The notes beneath the pieces are model-generated. The model searched no databases. It had not been told where the DNA came from and saw only the letters and a list, made by a program, of their open reading frames with translations. Both the position numbers and the translations under genes were made by a program. This document shows, in pieces, positions 38,240 to 46,898 of a DNA stretch of 64,000 nucleotides; within the stretch, counting starts at the first letter, position 1; every line of letters begins with the position of its first letter. The stretch spans positions 1-64,000 of the forward strand of contig CANHOA010000016.1 in NCBI GenBank assembly GCA_947462255.1, written 5' to 3'. Source of the stretch: Flavobacteriales bacterium (GTDB lineage: Bacteria; Bacteroidota; Bacteroidia; Flavobacteriales_D; Crocinitomicaceae).

Positions 38240-39643
38240 ATGAGTTCTTACGACGTAATTATTATTGGTTCTGGACCTGGTGGATACGTTTCTGCCATTC
38301 GTTGCGCCCAACTTGGATTAAAAACAGCGATTATTGAAAAATATGCAACTTTAGGGGGCACCTGCTTAAATGTGGGATGTATTCCTTCTAAGGCATTATT
38401 GGATTCTTCCGAACATTTTTTTAATGCCAAACACAACTTTCAAGAACATGGCATTGATTTGAAGGGTCTACAGGCAAATTTAAGCCAAATGATAAATCGA
38501 AAAAATGAGGTGGTAAGTCAAACCTGCGCTGGGGTTAAGTTTCTAATGGATAAAAATAAAATTTCGGTTTATTATGGAATGGGATCTTTTGTTGATAAAC
38601 AAACGGTTTCTGTTCTTGCTGAAGACGGCTCAAAAACAACGTTGACGGCTAAAAATATTGTGATTGCAACTGGTTCAAAACCCAATTTCTTTCCGGGAAT
38701 GGAGCCAGATAAAAAACGAATTATCACCTCTACTGAGGCACTTAATATGACTGAAATCCCCAAGAAAATGCTCGTGATTGGAGCGGGTGTTATAGGTTTG
38801 GAATTAGGCTCTGTGTTTAGCAGACTTGGAAGTGAAATTGATGTAATTGAATTTGCACCGACCCTGTTACCAACAATGGACGCATCGATTGGGAAAGAAT
38901 TTGGTAAAATTCTTAAAAAAGAAGGATTTAAATTTCACATGGAACACCGAGTAGAATCGGTTGTCAATATGGGAAAAAAAGTGGTTTTGACCGCCTTAAA
39001 TAAAAAAGGGGAGTCGATTAATTTCGAAGCGGACTATTGTCTAGTAGCCGTTGGTCGAAAAGCATATACGGAAGGCTTGCACCTTAAAAACGCTGGTATT
39101 TCAGCGAATGAGCGTGGGCAAGTGGAAGTGAATGAGCACCTTCAAACTGCAGTGCCTACTATTTATGCTATCGGAGATGTCGTTCGAGGTGCTATGTTGG
39201 CTCATAAAGCAGAAGAAGAGGGAGTATTTGTGGCAGAGTTAATAGCGGGTCAAAAACCTCATATTAATTATAATTTAATTCCAGGGGTTGTTTACACATG
39301 GCCAGAAATTGCTGCAGTTGGAAAAACAGAGGAGGAAATAAAAGCCATGGGTATCGAATATAAAGTAGGAAGTTTCCCCATTAAAGCTCTAGGCAGGGCA
39401 CGTGCAAGTATGGATACTGCTGGCTTTATTAAAATTATTGCGGATAAAAAAACCGATGAGGTATTGGGTGTTCATATGATTGCCCCTCGAGCAGCTGATT
39501 TAATTATGGAAGCAGTTGTGGCCATGGAATACCGAGCATCTGCTGAGGATATTGTTAGGATTTGTCACCCTCATCCTACCTATTCTGAAGGGATGAAGGA
39601 AGCGGCAATGGCTGCTACGGATAACCGCGCCATGCATATCTAA
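38240..39643 (+). CDS. lpdA: Dihydrolipoyl dehydrogenase
   Basis: This 467-aa FAD enzyme is the E3 component of the pyruvate and 2-oxoglutarate dehydrogenase complexes. The FAD motif IIGSGPGGYVSAIRCAQLG, the redox pair GGTCLNVGCIPSKALL, the NAD motif VIGAGVIGLELGSVFSRLG, the second FAD motif IYAIGDVVRG and the catalytic His in CHPHPTYSEGMKEA are all intact. The start was chosen at ATG 38240 by homology and promoter position. Confidence 0.96.
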   Translation: MSSYDVIIIGSGPGGYVSAIRCAQLGLKTAIIEKYATLGGTCLNVGCIPSKALLDSSEHFFNAKHNFQEHGIDLKGLQANLSQMINRKNEVVSQTCAGVKFLMDKNKISVYYGMGSFVDKQTVSVLAEDGSKTTLTAKNIVIATGSKPNFFPGMEPDKKRIITSTEALNMTEIPKKMLVIGAGVIGLELGSVFSRLGSEIDVIEFAPTLLPTMDASIGKEFGKILKKEGFKFHMEHRVESVVNMGKKVVLTALNKKGESINFEADYCLVAVGRKAYTEGLHLKNAGISANERGQVEVNEHLQTAVPTIYAIGDVVRGAMLAHKAEEEGVFVAELIAGQKPHINYNLIPGVVYTWPEIAAVGKTEEEIKAMGIEYKVGSFPIKALGRARASMDTAGFIKIIADKKTDEVLGVHMIAPRAADLIMEAVVAMEYRASAEDIVRICHPHPTYSEGMKEAAMAATDNRAMHI

Positions 39644-40372
39644 TTAGGGATTCCAAAGCGCCCAACTTTTCATGGCCTGTGTTTTTAACATGCTCTCCCC
39701 ATTCATTATACTAGCACCTTGTGCTTTAGCTTTTTTCAGAAATAGCGTTTCAATAGGATTGTAAATTAAATCGATGGCAAGGTGTTCTATTCCCATTGAT
39801 TCATAGGGAATATCAAGGCACTCATCGATGTGTGGGTGTGTTCCGACTGGTGTGCAGTTAATGATTAATTTACAAGCCTTGATCATGTGAGAATTTACCG
39901 CTGAGTAATCAAAGTGTTTAGGAATGCCACTCGCTTTTCGACTAACATAAAGTACGTCAATACCTATTTCTTGTAATACAAATGCCACCGCTTTTGCTGC
40001 ACCTCCGGTCCCGAATATGATTGCGCGTTCATGCTGGTTCGTTAAAAAGGGCTTGATGGATTGCTGAAATCCAAACACGTCTGTGTTGTATCCAATTTTA
40101 TGGTTTCCATCAAAAACGATGGTATTTACAGCACCAATTGTTCTCGCAAGAGGATCAAGTTCATCTACATACGGAAGGACGCTTTCTTTATAAGGAATTG
40201 TAACATTAAGACCAGAAGGAGCCTGAGCAAAGACAGTTAAAATCTCTTGAATAGAAGCGAGTTCAAAATTTTTGTACCTTGCCTCAATAGCTTCGTTTTC
40301 GAACATTTGGCTAAAAAATTTAGCGGAAAACGAGTGCGATAGAGATTTTCCGATTAGTCCGTAGGTTTTCAT
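39644..40372 (-). CDS. aroE: Shikimate dehydrogenase
   Basis: This 242-aa NADP-dependent enzyme performs the fourth step of the shikimate pathway. I set the start at ATG 40372 (MKTYGLIGKSLSHSFS); the frame is open 16 codons further. Substrate residues SLSHSFS, the catalytic Lys in LNVTIPYKESVLP, the Asp in GYNTDVFGF and the nucleotide-binding FGTGGAAKAVAFVL are present. It is slightly short at the C-terminus compared with E. coli AroE (272 aa), as is usual in this phylum. The stop codons of lpdA and aroE abut exactly. Confidence 0.93.
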   Translation of the reverse strand: MKTYGLIGKSLSHSFSAKFFSQMFENEAIEARYKNFELASIQEILTVFAQAPSGLNVTIPYKESVLPYVDELDPLARTIGAVNTIVFDGNHKIGYNTDVFGFQQSIKPFLTNQHERAIIFGTGGAAKAVAFVLQEIGIDVLYVSRKASGIPKHFDYSAVNSHMIKACKLIINCTPVGTHPHIDECLDIPYESMGIEHLAIDLIYNPIETLFLKKAKAQGASIMNGESMLKTQAMKSWALWNP

Positions 40373-40431
40373 GCTTGAATTTGATTTGCGAAAATACAAT
40401 AAATCGCATATTGAAATCAATTATTGTTTTC

Positions 40432-40462
40432 TTGAAGCAATAAGAACATTCTTTTAACTTTG
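40432..40462 (+). promoter_or_regulatory. Bacteroidota promoter for rsgA, predicts a leaderless transcript
   Basis: TTG at 40432-40434, 20 bp, then TAACTTTG at 40455-40462. This is a good match to both boxes. The start codon is at 40467, only 4 bp after the -7 box, where the transcript itself should begin. Confidence 0.65.
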
Positions 40463-40466
40463 TATT

Positions 40467-41405
40467 ATGGAGCAGGGTTTGGTATTGAAGTCGACAGGAA
40501 AATGGTATACCCTTGAGTTATCTACAGGGCAAATTGTTCAAGGGCGAATTCGTGGAAAATTACGTTTAGAAGGGCTTTCTACCACTAATCCTATCGCTGC
40601 AGGTGATAAAGTGTTCCTACTTCCCGATGTAGATGCGGAGGGAATTCGCTTGATTGACAACATCGTCCCTCGTAAAAACTACCTTGTGCGAAAGTCAACC
40701 AATCTTAGCAAGCAAATGCAAATTTTAGCTGCAAATATTGATCATGCTTATTTAGTAGTTACTCTAAAATCACCGATCACACAAATTGCCTTTATAGATC
40801 GTTTTTTAGTTTCTGCTGAATCTTTTAGAATTCCGACGACAATTTTATTTAATAAAACTGACTTATATGGAGAGGAAGAGTTGGGGCTTTTAGCAGTTTT
40901 AAAAAATATTTATGGGGCCATAGGTTATGGTGTAGCAGCGATAAGTACAATGGATAAATTGACCACAAATTTTCTTTTGAATGAAATCAATGGAAAAAAT
41001 GTGATGATTTCTGGTAATTCTGGTGTTGGAAAATCATCGTTAGTGAATGCACTAGATGCCACGCTAAACCTTAGAATTGGCGAAATTTCCCAAGCCCATG
41101 AACAAGGCAAACACACTACTACCTTTGCTGAAATGCATAAATTAGTGAGCGGAGGCTATATCATCGACACCCCAGGAATACGCGCTTTTGGCCTAATTAA
41201 TATAGAAAAAGAGCATATATCACATTATTTTCCAGAAATGAGGGGTTTATTGGGTCAATGTCGATTTCATAATTGTTTGCATTTAAATGAGCCCTTTTGT
41301 GCGGTTAAACTAGCATTAGAAGAGGATCAGATTGCAGCGTCTCGTTATCATAGTTATACACAATTAATGGAGGAAGATGGCAATTCTCCTTATCGTTATG
41401 CATAG
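40467..41405 (+). CDS. rsgA: Ribosome small-subunit biogenesis GTPase RsgA
   Basis: This 312-aa protein has an N-terminal OB domain (GLVLKSTGKWYTLEL), a circularly permuted GTPase and a C-terminal zinc-binding region. G4 is TTILFNKTDL, G1 GNSGVGKSSLVNAL, G3 IDTPGIRAFG; the zinc ligands lie in CRFHNCLHLNEPFC. It matures the 30S subunit. Its promoter leaves almost no leader. It is followed by dtd after 5 bp. Confidence 0.94.
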   Translation: MEQGLVLKSTGKWYTLELSTGQIVQGRIRGKLRLEGLSTTNPIAAGDKVFLLPDVDAEGIRLIDNIVPRKNYLVRKSTNLSKQMQILAANIDHAYLVVTLKSPITQIAFIDRFLVSAESFRIPTTILFNKTDLYGEEELGLLAVLKNIYGAIGYGVAAISTMDKLTTNFLLNEINGKNVMISGNSGVGKSSLVNALDATLNLRIGEISQAHEQGKHTTTFAEMHKLVSGGYIIDTPGIRAFGLINIEKEHISHYFPEMRGLLGQCRFHNCLHLNEPFCAVKLALEEDQIAASRYHSYTQLMEEDGNSPYRYA

Positions 41406-41410
41406 AATTC

Positions 41411-41869
41411 ATGAAGATAGTCATACAACGAGTAAGTAGTGCGTCCCTTAAAATTAATCAGGAAATCGAAAGGCATATCGAAAAAGGCCTTGTCGTTTTT
41501 CTAGGGATCCATTCGGAAGATAATCTTGATGATATTCAGTACCTCATTAAAAAAATAGTGGCTTTACGCATTTTTAGCGATGGGGATGGAAAAATGAATT
41601 TGTCTGTCCATGATGTTAAGGGCGACTTACTGGTGATTAGTCAATTCACTTTGTATGCTCAAACAACGAAAGGAAATCGGCCTAGCTTTATAGATGCGGC
41701 GACTCCTGAAATTGCCTTGCCTTTATACCACGATTTTTTGGCTTGCCTCCAGCAGCAATATACAGGACGGATTCAAACTGGGGAATTTGGCGCTGACATG
41801 CAAATAACGCTTTGCAATGATGGTCCAATTACCATAATCATCGATTCAGAGGAAAAAAAATCGCTTTAG
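41411..41869 (+). CDS. dtd: D-aminoacyl-tRNA deacylase
   Basis: This 152-aa enzyme hydrolyses D-amino acids from mischarged tRNA. The opening MKIVIQRVSSASLKI, the catalytic loop LLVISQFTLYAQTTKGNRPSF and the second conserved block TGEFGADMQITLCNDGP (Gly-cisPro-like) are all present. The length is normal. It lies 5 bp after rsgA in the same operon. Confidence 0.94.
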   Translation: MKIVIQRVSSASLKINQEIERHIEKGLVVFLGIHSEDNLDDIQYLIKKIVALRIFSDGDGKMNLSVHDVKGDLLVISQFTLYAQTTKGNRPSFIDAATPEIALPLYHDFLACLQQQYTGRIQTGEFGADMQITLCNDGPITIIIDSEEKKSL

Positions 41870-41908
41870 AAACCATAAACATTAATTACTACCTAAAAAT
41901 ATAACAAC

Positions 41909-44032
41909 ATGAAAAAACTTTTCTTCTTTTTACTTCTTTCAACGAGTGTTACCGCTCAAAAAAAAGAGATTTCTTTGTCTGACGCGGTCTTACAGCAAGG
42001 TCGTAAATTTGGCCCTGACCGCATTGCGAATTTTCAGTGGATACCTGAAGGATCAAGTTATTCGTATTGCAGCAAAGATTGGACAATCTTATTTAAGTCC
42101 GAAGTGGCGTCTGATAAAGATCAGGAATTGATAAAAATTGCCGATATAAATACTGTTTTAACAACAGATTTCGCAAATTTTTTCGGAATGTCTTGGCTCA
42201 ACGATCATGAAATTTGCTTGAATGATGGATCAAAAGTTTATTCCTTTGACCTTGGCTCTAAAACGGGAAAAAAAATTCAAAAAGTAGAAGATGGAGCCGA
42301 AAACCAATCCTTTCATGCTGCTAGCAATCAATTATCCTATACTTTGGGTAATAATTTATACTTGCTTAAAGCAGATGGTAAAAAAGTGTCAATTACGAAA
42401 AACACGGATAAAAATATTGTCTCCGGCCAGTCGATTGCTCGCAATGAATTTGGGATTTCAAATGGGATTTTTTGGAGTGAATCAGGAAACAGACTAGCAT
42501 TTTACCAAAAAAATGAAAGCAATGTGCATGCTTATCCTTTGCTTGATATTACGAAAACACCCGGGGAATTAATGGAAATTAAGTATCCAATGGCCGGACA
42601 AAAATCAGAGGAGCCTAGGATTGGAATTTATCAGGTGAAAAAAAATAAGACAGTTTATATCAGTCCAAGAGGGGATAAAGATGACTACTTTACGAATCTC
42701 ACGTTTACTCCAGACGACCAATATATTCTTGTTGCTGAGGTAAATAGAGATCAAAACCACATGTGGCTAAATCTTTATGATGCAAAATCAGGAAAGTTTA
42801 TTAAAACGATTTTGGAGGAAACCAATGATCGTTGGGTAGAGCCTGAGCATGCAGCTTATTTTCCAACGAAAACATCAACTAATTTTGTTTGGATATCGGA
42901 AAAAAACGGATTCAATAATTTATATTATTATGACATCAACGGTAAACTGCTGAAGCAACTGACCAATCACTCGTTTGTGGTAAAGGACATATTGACAACG
43001 AGCAAAGATGGCAAGAGGTTGTATTATTCTGCCACCGGACCGAATCCCATGAATACCTTAGTTTATTCTGTTGATTTTGAAGGAAATTCGGTTTTAGAAA
43101 CCCGCGAAGAAGGGACACATGCTTTTTCTTTGTCTTCAGATGGTATTTACTATTACGATGCTTTTTCTAGTGGAACTGTTCCTCACAAAGCGATGCTATG
43201 GACCAATAACGGGAAAATGGCAAAACCCCTCATTACCTCAAAAGAAAAATTAGATGATTACCTTATTGGTCAAACAGAAATTGGAACAATTAAAGCTAAT
43301 GATGGGTCTGATTTGTATTATCGAATGATAAAACCAAGCAATTTTGATGCGTCTAAAAAATACCCAGTAATGGTTTATGTTTATGGAGGTCCTCATGCGC
43401 AAATGGTTACCAATACCTGGCTTTTTGGGGCCAATCTTTGGATGCATTGGATGGCGAATCAAGGATATATTATTTACACGCTTGATAATCATGGTTCTGG
43501 TGAACGAGGTTTTGATTTTGAGTCAAAAATTCACCGCCACTTGGGCGATTTGGAAATGGAAGATCAGTTGTTGGGAGTTCGTTTTTTACGTTCTTTACCC
43601 TATGTAGATTCCACTAGACTAGCAGTGCACGGATGGTCTTTTGGCGGTTTCATGACCACCTCGCTGATGCTGCGTCAACCAGGAGTATTTAAGGTGGGAG
43701 TGGCTGGAGGCCCAGTAACGGACTGGAAATATTATGAAATCATGTATGGCGAACGGTACATGGATCGTCCCGAACAAAACAAAGAAGGGTATGAAAAAGC
43801 TTCTTTACTAAACTATGCTGACAAGCTAAGAGGAAACTTATTATTGATTCATGGAACAGTTGATGATGTTGTTGTCATGCAGCATAATTATGCTTTGGTT
43901 CAAAAATTTGTTGAGGCAGGAAAACAAATGGATTTCTTTCCTTATCCGATGCACAAGCATAATGTAATAGGGAAAGATCGAGTGCACTTAATTGAAAAAA
44001 TTCTAAGCTACATTTTGGAGAAGAATCAGTAA
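41909..44032 (+). CDS. Dipeptidyl peptidase IV-type S9 family peptidase
   Basis: This 707-aa exported serine peptidase has a signal peptide (MKKLFFFLLLSTSVTAQ). The DPP IV N-terminal propeller (about 90-450) is followed by an alpha/beta-hydrolase domain. The catalytic triad is visible: Ser near 576 in HGWSFGGFM, Asp near 652 in HGTVDDVV, His near 683 in MHKHNVIG. The VYGGPHAQMV loop is also typical. It probably trims Xaa-Pro or Xaa-Ala dipeptides in the periplasm. It follows dtd by 39 bp and may be in the same transcript. Confidence 0.92.
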   Translation: MKKLFFFLLLSTSVTAQKKEISLSDAVLQQGRKFGPDRIANFQWIPEGSSYSYCSKDWTILFKSEVASDKDQELIKIADINTVLTTDFANFFGMSWLNDHEICLNDGSKVYSFDLGSKTGKKIQKVEDGAENQSFHAASNQLSYTLGNNLYLLKADGKKVSITKNTDKNIVSGQSIARNEFGISNGIFWSESGNRLAFYQKNESNVHAYPLLDITKTPGELMEIKYPMAGQKSEEPRIGIYQVKKNKTVYISPRGDKDDYFTNLTFTPDDQYILVAEVNRDQNHMWLNLYDAKSGKFIKTILEETNDRWVEPEHAAYFPTKTSTNFVWISEKNGFNNLYYYDINGKLLKQLTNHSFVVKDILTTSKDGKRLYYSATGPNPMNTLVYSVDFEGNSVLETREEGTHAFSLSSDGIYYYDAFSSGTVPHKAMLWTNNGKMAKPLITSKEKLDDYLIGQTEIGTIKANDGSDLYYRMIKPSNFDASKKYPVMVYVYGGPHAQMVTNTWLFGANLWMHWMANQGYIIYTLDNHGSGERGFDFESKIHRHLGDLEMEDQLLGVRFLRSLPYVDSTRLAVHGWSFGGFMTTSLMLRQPGVFKVGVAGGPVTDWKYYEIMYGERYMDRPEQNKEGYEKASLLNYADKLRGNLLLIHGTVDDVVVMQHNYALVQKFVEAGKQMDFFPYPMHKHNVIGKDRVHLIEKILSYILEKNQ

Positions 44033-44476
44033 CTAAGGATCTATTTTTTGTTTCAAATTACTATTGTCTTCCGCCCAGGCGGAAAAAATCGAACCTTATT
44101 TTCTTTGTCCTTTTGTCTTGATACAAAAGAACGAAAAAATCAATTCTCGATTGAAGACGTTCGGCTAAAATTTCTCATCGACCGATACACGAAAAGAGTG
44201 ATAAGCTAAGCTTATCAAACGACAAGCGCTTTTCGGTATCGCTTACGCCTCGAAATTTTCTTCATCCTCTCTTTGCCAATCGAGACGTAGAAAAAATGAA
44301 TATGGAGTAAATTTTGATAATTTAAGTACTTTTCTTTCAGGTTCAGCGCGCATCATAATAACCAAGCCCAACGCCAGTAATCTACAATAATCCAATAATT
44401 TATAAGGATTTTCAAACAATTCATTTTTTTATCGGGCACTAATGCTTCCAAAAGGTTAAATACTTATTTTTACCTT
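44033..44476. repeat. Gene-free spacer with dispersed-repeat hairpins
   Basis: This 444-bp gap has no gene. At 44069-44084 a short inverted repeat TTCCGCC-CA-GGCGGAA occurs. At 44108-44129 a TTTTGT...ACAAAA hairpin (in a CTTTTGTCTTGATACAAAAG context) resembles intergenic repeats common in Flavobacteria. At 44147-44284 a long nested hairpin is visible (separate entry). 44285-44476 is AT-rich with nothing I recognise; TATTTTTA near 44465 may be a weak promoter for xseB. Confidence 0.5.
44147..44284. repeat. Nested inverted repeat, about 138 bp
   Basis: The central core GATAAGCT-A-AGCTTATC (44200-44216) is perfect. Around it CGATAC...CGAAAAG pairs with CTTTTCG-GTATCG (one bulge), then AAAATTTC with GAAATTTT, then CTCGATTG (44147-44154) with CAATCGAG (44277-44284). 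Four concentric arms make a single long stem-loop. It does not end in a T-run, so it is not a simple terminator. Confidence 0.6.
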
Positions 44477-44686
44477 ATGAAAGAACAAAATTATGCGGCA
44501 GCTTTTGAAGAGCTTCAGCAGATAGTTGGAGAAATGGAAATGGGCAACATTTCTATTGATGATTTAGCGATAAAAGTAAAGCGGGCGGCTGAACTAATAC
44601 ACCTTTGTAAATCTAAATTGAAAGCAACTGAATTAGATGTGCAGAAAATTCTAGATGAATTAGATGAAACAGCAGATAATAACTGA
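44477..44686 (+). CDS. xseB: Exodeoxyribonuclease VII small subunit
   Basis: This 69-aa protein contains the conserved XseB helices (YAAAFEELQQIVGEMEMGNISIDDL, KRAAELIHLCKSKLKATE). It forms exonuclease VII with XseA, which cuts single-stranded DNA. The large subunit gene is not adjacent here. It is upstream of purM by 37 bp. Confidence 0.88.
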   Translation: MKEQNYAAAFEELQQIVGEMEMGNISIDDLAIKVKRAAELIHLCKSKLKATELDVQKILDELDETADNN

Positions 44687-44696
44687 GTCATTTTTT

Positions 44697-44704
44697 TACC
44701 TTTG
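44697..44704 (+). promoter_or_regulatory. -7 box for purM
   Basis: TACCTTTG matches TAnnTTTG, 19 bp before the ATG at 44724; no clear -33 TTG. Confidence 0.5.
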
Positions 44705-44723
44705 TAGCACAACCTTAACGTAA

Positions 44724-45893
44724 ATGTCAGACAACAGATATCAATCCCGGGGAGTTTCAGCGGGAAAAGAAGATGTGCATAATGCCATAAAAAACATTGA
44801 TAAAGGGTTGTTTCCAAAGGCCTTTTGCAAGATTGTGCCCGATTATCTAGGAGGCGACGATGACTATTGCCTTATCATGCACGCCGATGGCGCTGGAACA
44901 AAATCTTCTTTGGCCTATACCTATTGGAAATCAACCGGTGATATTTCCGTGTGGAAAGGGATTGCCCAAGATGCTTTAATCATGAATATTGATGATTTAC
45001 TTTGTGTAGGCGCTACTGGTCCGATCATCGTTTCCTCTACTATTGGTAGAAATAAGCACCTGATTCCCGGCGAAGTATTATCGGAAATTATTAATGGAAC
45101 AGAAGCCCTGCTTGAAGAATTAAGGAGTTTCGGTTTAGATATTTATGCTACAGGAGGAGAAACGGCAGATGTCGGCGATCTTGTAAGAACCATTATTGTT
45201 GATTCTACAGTGGTCTGCAGAATGAAAAGATCCGATGTTATTTCAAATGGAAACATACAAGCTGGAGATGTTATAGTGGGTCTTGCATCATTTGGACAAG
45301 CCACTTACGAGCATGGTTATAACGGTGGTATGGGAAGTAATGGATTAACAAGTGCGCGACATGATGTTTTTCATCATGAATTAGCTACTTTATTTCCTGA
45401 AAGCTATGACGCATCTATTCCTGACGAATTCGTTTATAGTGGAGCGCTTAAACTCACCGATTCGATTGAGGGAAGCCCCCTAAATGCAGGACAACTGGTT
45501 CTTTCTCCGACGCGAACTTATGCGCCTGTTATTATCGAAATGCTTGCTAAATTCAGAAAAGATATTCACGGCATGGTGCATTGCTCCGGTGGTGCTCAAA
45601 CAAAAGTATTGCACTTTATAACGGATTTACACATAGTTAAAGACAACTTATTTGATACCCCCCTGCTTTTTAAATTGATTCAATCACAGTCTCAAACACC
45701 ATGGCAAGAAATGTATAAAGTATTTAATATGGGACATCGGATGGAATTATATGTGCCCAAAGAAATTGCCAATGAGCTAATTAAAATCTCAAATCACTTC
45801 GGAATTGATGCAAAAATTATCGGACGTGTTGAGTCAAATATAGGGGCGAAAGTGACCATTAAATCAAGCTATGGAGAATTTGTTTACGATTAA
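44724..45893 (+). CDS. purM: Phosphoribosylformylglycinamidine cyclo-ligase (AIR synthase)
   Basis: This 389-aa cytoplasmic enzyme of purine biosynthesis makes AIR from FGAM with ATP. The opening MSDNRYQSRGVSAGKEDVH, the DGAGTKSSLAYTYW loop, GIAQDALIMNIDDLLCVGA, GGETADVGDLVRT and HCSGGAQTKVLHF identify it. It is longer than E. coli PurM (345 aa), as in other Bacteroidota that carry this variant form. It has its own -7 box. Confidence 0.92.
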   Translation: MSDNRYQSRGVSAGKEDVHNAIKNIDKGLFPKAFCKIVPDYLGGDDDYCLIMHADGAGTKSSLAYTYWKSTGDISVWKGIAQDALIMNIDDLLCVGATGPIIVSSTIGRNKHLIPGEVLSEIINGTEALLEELRSFGLDIYATGGETADVGDLVRTIIVDSTVVCRMKRSDVISNGNIQAGDVIVGLASFGQATYEHGYNGGMGSNGLTSARHDVFHHELATLFPESYDASIPDEFVYSGALKLTDSIEGSPLNAGQLVLSPTRTYAPVIIEMLAKFRKDIHGMVHCSGGAQTKVLHFITDLHIVKDNLFDTPLLFKLIQSQSQTPWQEMYKVFNMGHRMELYVPKEIANELIKISNHFGIDAKIIGRVESNIGAKVTIKSSYGEFVYD

Positions 45894-45963
45894 GCCATTT
45901 TTTTTCGTCTAAAATTCTGAAAAAACAAAAGGATTTCTTACTTTTGCCGTCCGTTAATGCATA

Positions 45964-46034
<71 letters not shown>

Positions 46035-46050
<16 letters not shown>

Positions 46051-46279
46051 CGAAGATTGATTATGGTGAGACGTGAAGGGAGATTTGAACTCGTTCGACC
46101 CGAAGCGAAGCGAAGAGCACTGAAGCAAAGCTGAAGTAATCTCGCTCCCACCGCGAAGATTGATTATGGTGAGACGCAAAGGGAGATTTGAACTCGTTCG
46201 ACCCGTAGCGAAGCGAAGAGCACTGAAGCAAAGCTGAAGTAATCTCGCTCCCACCGCGAAGATTGATTATGGTGAGACG
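46035..46279. repeat. 103-bp tandem repeat of the tRNA-Ser 3' end and downstream sequence
   Basis: The block beginning AATCTCGCTCCCACCGCG (3' part of tRNA-Ser) recurs at 46035, 46138 and 46241, exactly 103 bp apart. The third copy is cut short after about 39 bp. The two full units differ at only a few bases. Each also holds an inverted, diverged T-arm copy (GGGAGATTTGAACTCG, plus strand). Open frames antisense to this region are spurious. Confidence 0.85.
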
Positions 46280-46327
46280 AGTTTGATAACGATCAAACCG
46301 ATAGCAATAACAAAAGGTCAATAAGTT

Positions 46328-46402
46328 CGGGGCGTAGCGTAGTCCGGTCATCGCGCCTGGTTTGGGACCAGGAGGTCGCAGGTTCGAATCCTGCCGCCCC
46401 GA
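46328..46402 (+). tRNA. tRNA-Pro (TGG)
   Basis: 75 nt. Acceptor CGGGGCG pairs with CGCCCCG (46395-46401), discriminator A. The anticodon arm CCTGG-TTTGGGA-CCAGG gives TGG for proline. T arm GCAGG-TTCGAAT-CCTGC. Confidence 0.95.
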
Positions 46403-46408
46403 CAACTT

Positions 46409-46434
46409 GGGGATGAGCAATCATCCCCTTTTTT
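46409..46434 (+). terminator. Rho-independent terminator after tRNA-Pro
   Basis: GGGGATGA-gcaa-TCATCCCC followed by six T: a perfect 8-bp stem beginning 6 bp past the tRNA. Confidence 0.85.
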
Positions 46435-46448
46435 ATTAATGAGATTTT

Positions 46449-46488
46449 GGTCCGCTAGCTCTCCCGAAGGTTCGGGAGAATAGAGCAA
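46449..46488 (+). pseudogene. Broken 5' copy of tRNA-Arg with a hairpin inserted in the D loop
   Basis: GGTCCGCTAGCTC (46449-46461) is identical to the first 13 nt of the intact tRNA-Arg downstream, and ATAGAGCAA (46480-46488) to the far side of its D arm. Between them lies the 18-bp palindrome CTCCCGAAGGTTCGGGAG (46461-46478) in place of the D loop. Nothing of the anticodon or T arms follows. Confidence 0.65.
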
Positions 46489-46512
46489 ACCGAAAATTGA
46501 AATGTATATTAG

Positions 46513-46586
<74 letters not shown>

Positions 46587-46593
46587 CAAAAGG

Positions 46594-46632
46594 AGTCCAC
46601 TTCATGAAATGAAGCGGGCTTTTTCGTTTTTT
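46594..46632 (+). terminator. Terminator after tRNA-Arg
   Basis: AGTCC-ACTTCAT-gaa-ATGAAGC-GGGCT folds into a long stem (46594-46620) followed by TTTTCGTTTTTT. Confidence 0.75.
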
Positions 46633-46637
46633 AGTGT

Positions 46638-46735
46638 CGGAAACTTGTTTCCGTAAACAATAAAAATGGAAAAGACCGAGCTATGCAAGGCATAGTGAGC
46701 GCTATGCTTGGAATGAGTCTTTTTTTAGGTTCTGT
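46638..46735. repeat. Cluster of small hairpins downstream of tRNA-Arg
   Basis: CGGAAAC-tt-GTTTCCG (46638-46653), CTATGC-aag-GCATAG (46681-46695) and an outer AAAAGAC...GTCTTTT pair ending in T7 near 46717-46727. The last may be a second terminator. No gene is seen. Confidence 0.5.
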
Positions 46736-46755
46736 AATCCTGAGCGGATCACAAA
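46736..46755 (+). repeat. Direct repeat of the tRNA-Arg 3' end
   Basis: AATCCTGAGCGGATCACAAA, 20 bp, is an exact copy of 46571-46590, which spans the end of tRNA-Arg and its flank. The copies are 165 bp apart. It looks like an attachment-site-type duplication, but no integrase is near. Confidence 0.75.
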
Positions 46756-46838
46756 GGCAGAGTGAGAAACAGAGCGAGAGCGATGACGGCAAGGATTTTT
46801 AATTTTCTAGAAACTTTAACGTTATCCAAACACAATTA

Positions 46839-46854
46839 AGCTAATATATTAGCT
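46839..46854. promoter_or_regulatory. Perfect 16-bp palindrome, operator 1 of the HipB-like gene
   Basis: AGCTAATATATTAGCT equals its own reverse complement. It lies just upstream of a TATATTTG -7 box (46873-46880). Most of the sequence recurs at 46883-46897. Confidence 0.6.
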
Positions 46855-46872
46855 ATTCCAATTAATTTATAG

Positions 46873-46880
46873 TATATTTG
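46873..46880 (+). promoter_or_regulatory. -7 box for the HipB-like gene
   Basis: TATATTTG, exact match to TAnnTTTG, between the two copies of the TAATATATTA palindrome and 19 bp before the ATG at 46899. Confidence 0.55.
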
Positions 46881-46882
46881 GA

Positions 46883-46897
46883 TAATATATTAGCTAT
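46883..46897. promoter_or_regulatory. Operator 2, overlapping the transcription start of the HipB-like gene
   Basis: TAATATATTAGCTAT repeats the core and right half of operator 1 and abuts the start codon at 46899. A protein bound at both sites would loop or block the promoter between them. Confidence 0.5.
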
Positions 46898-46898
46898 A

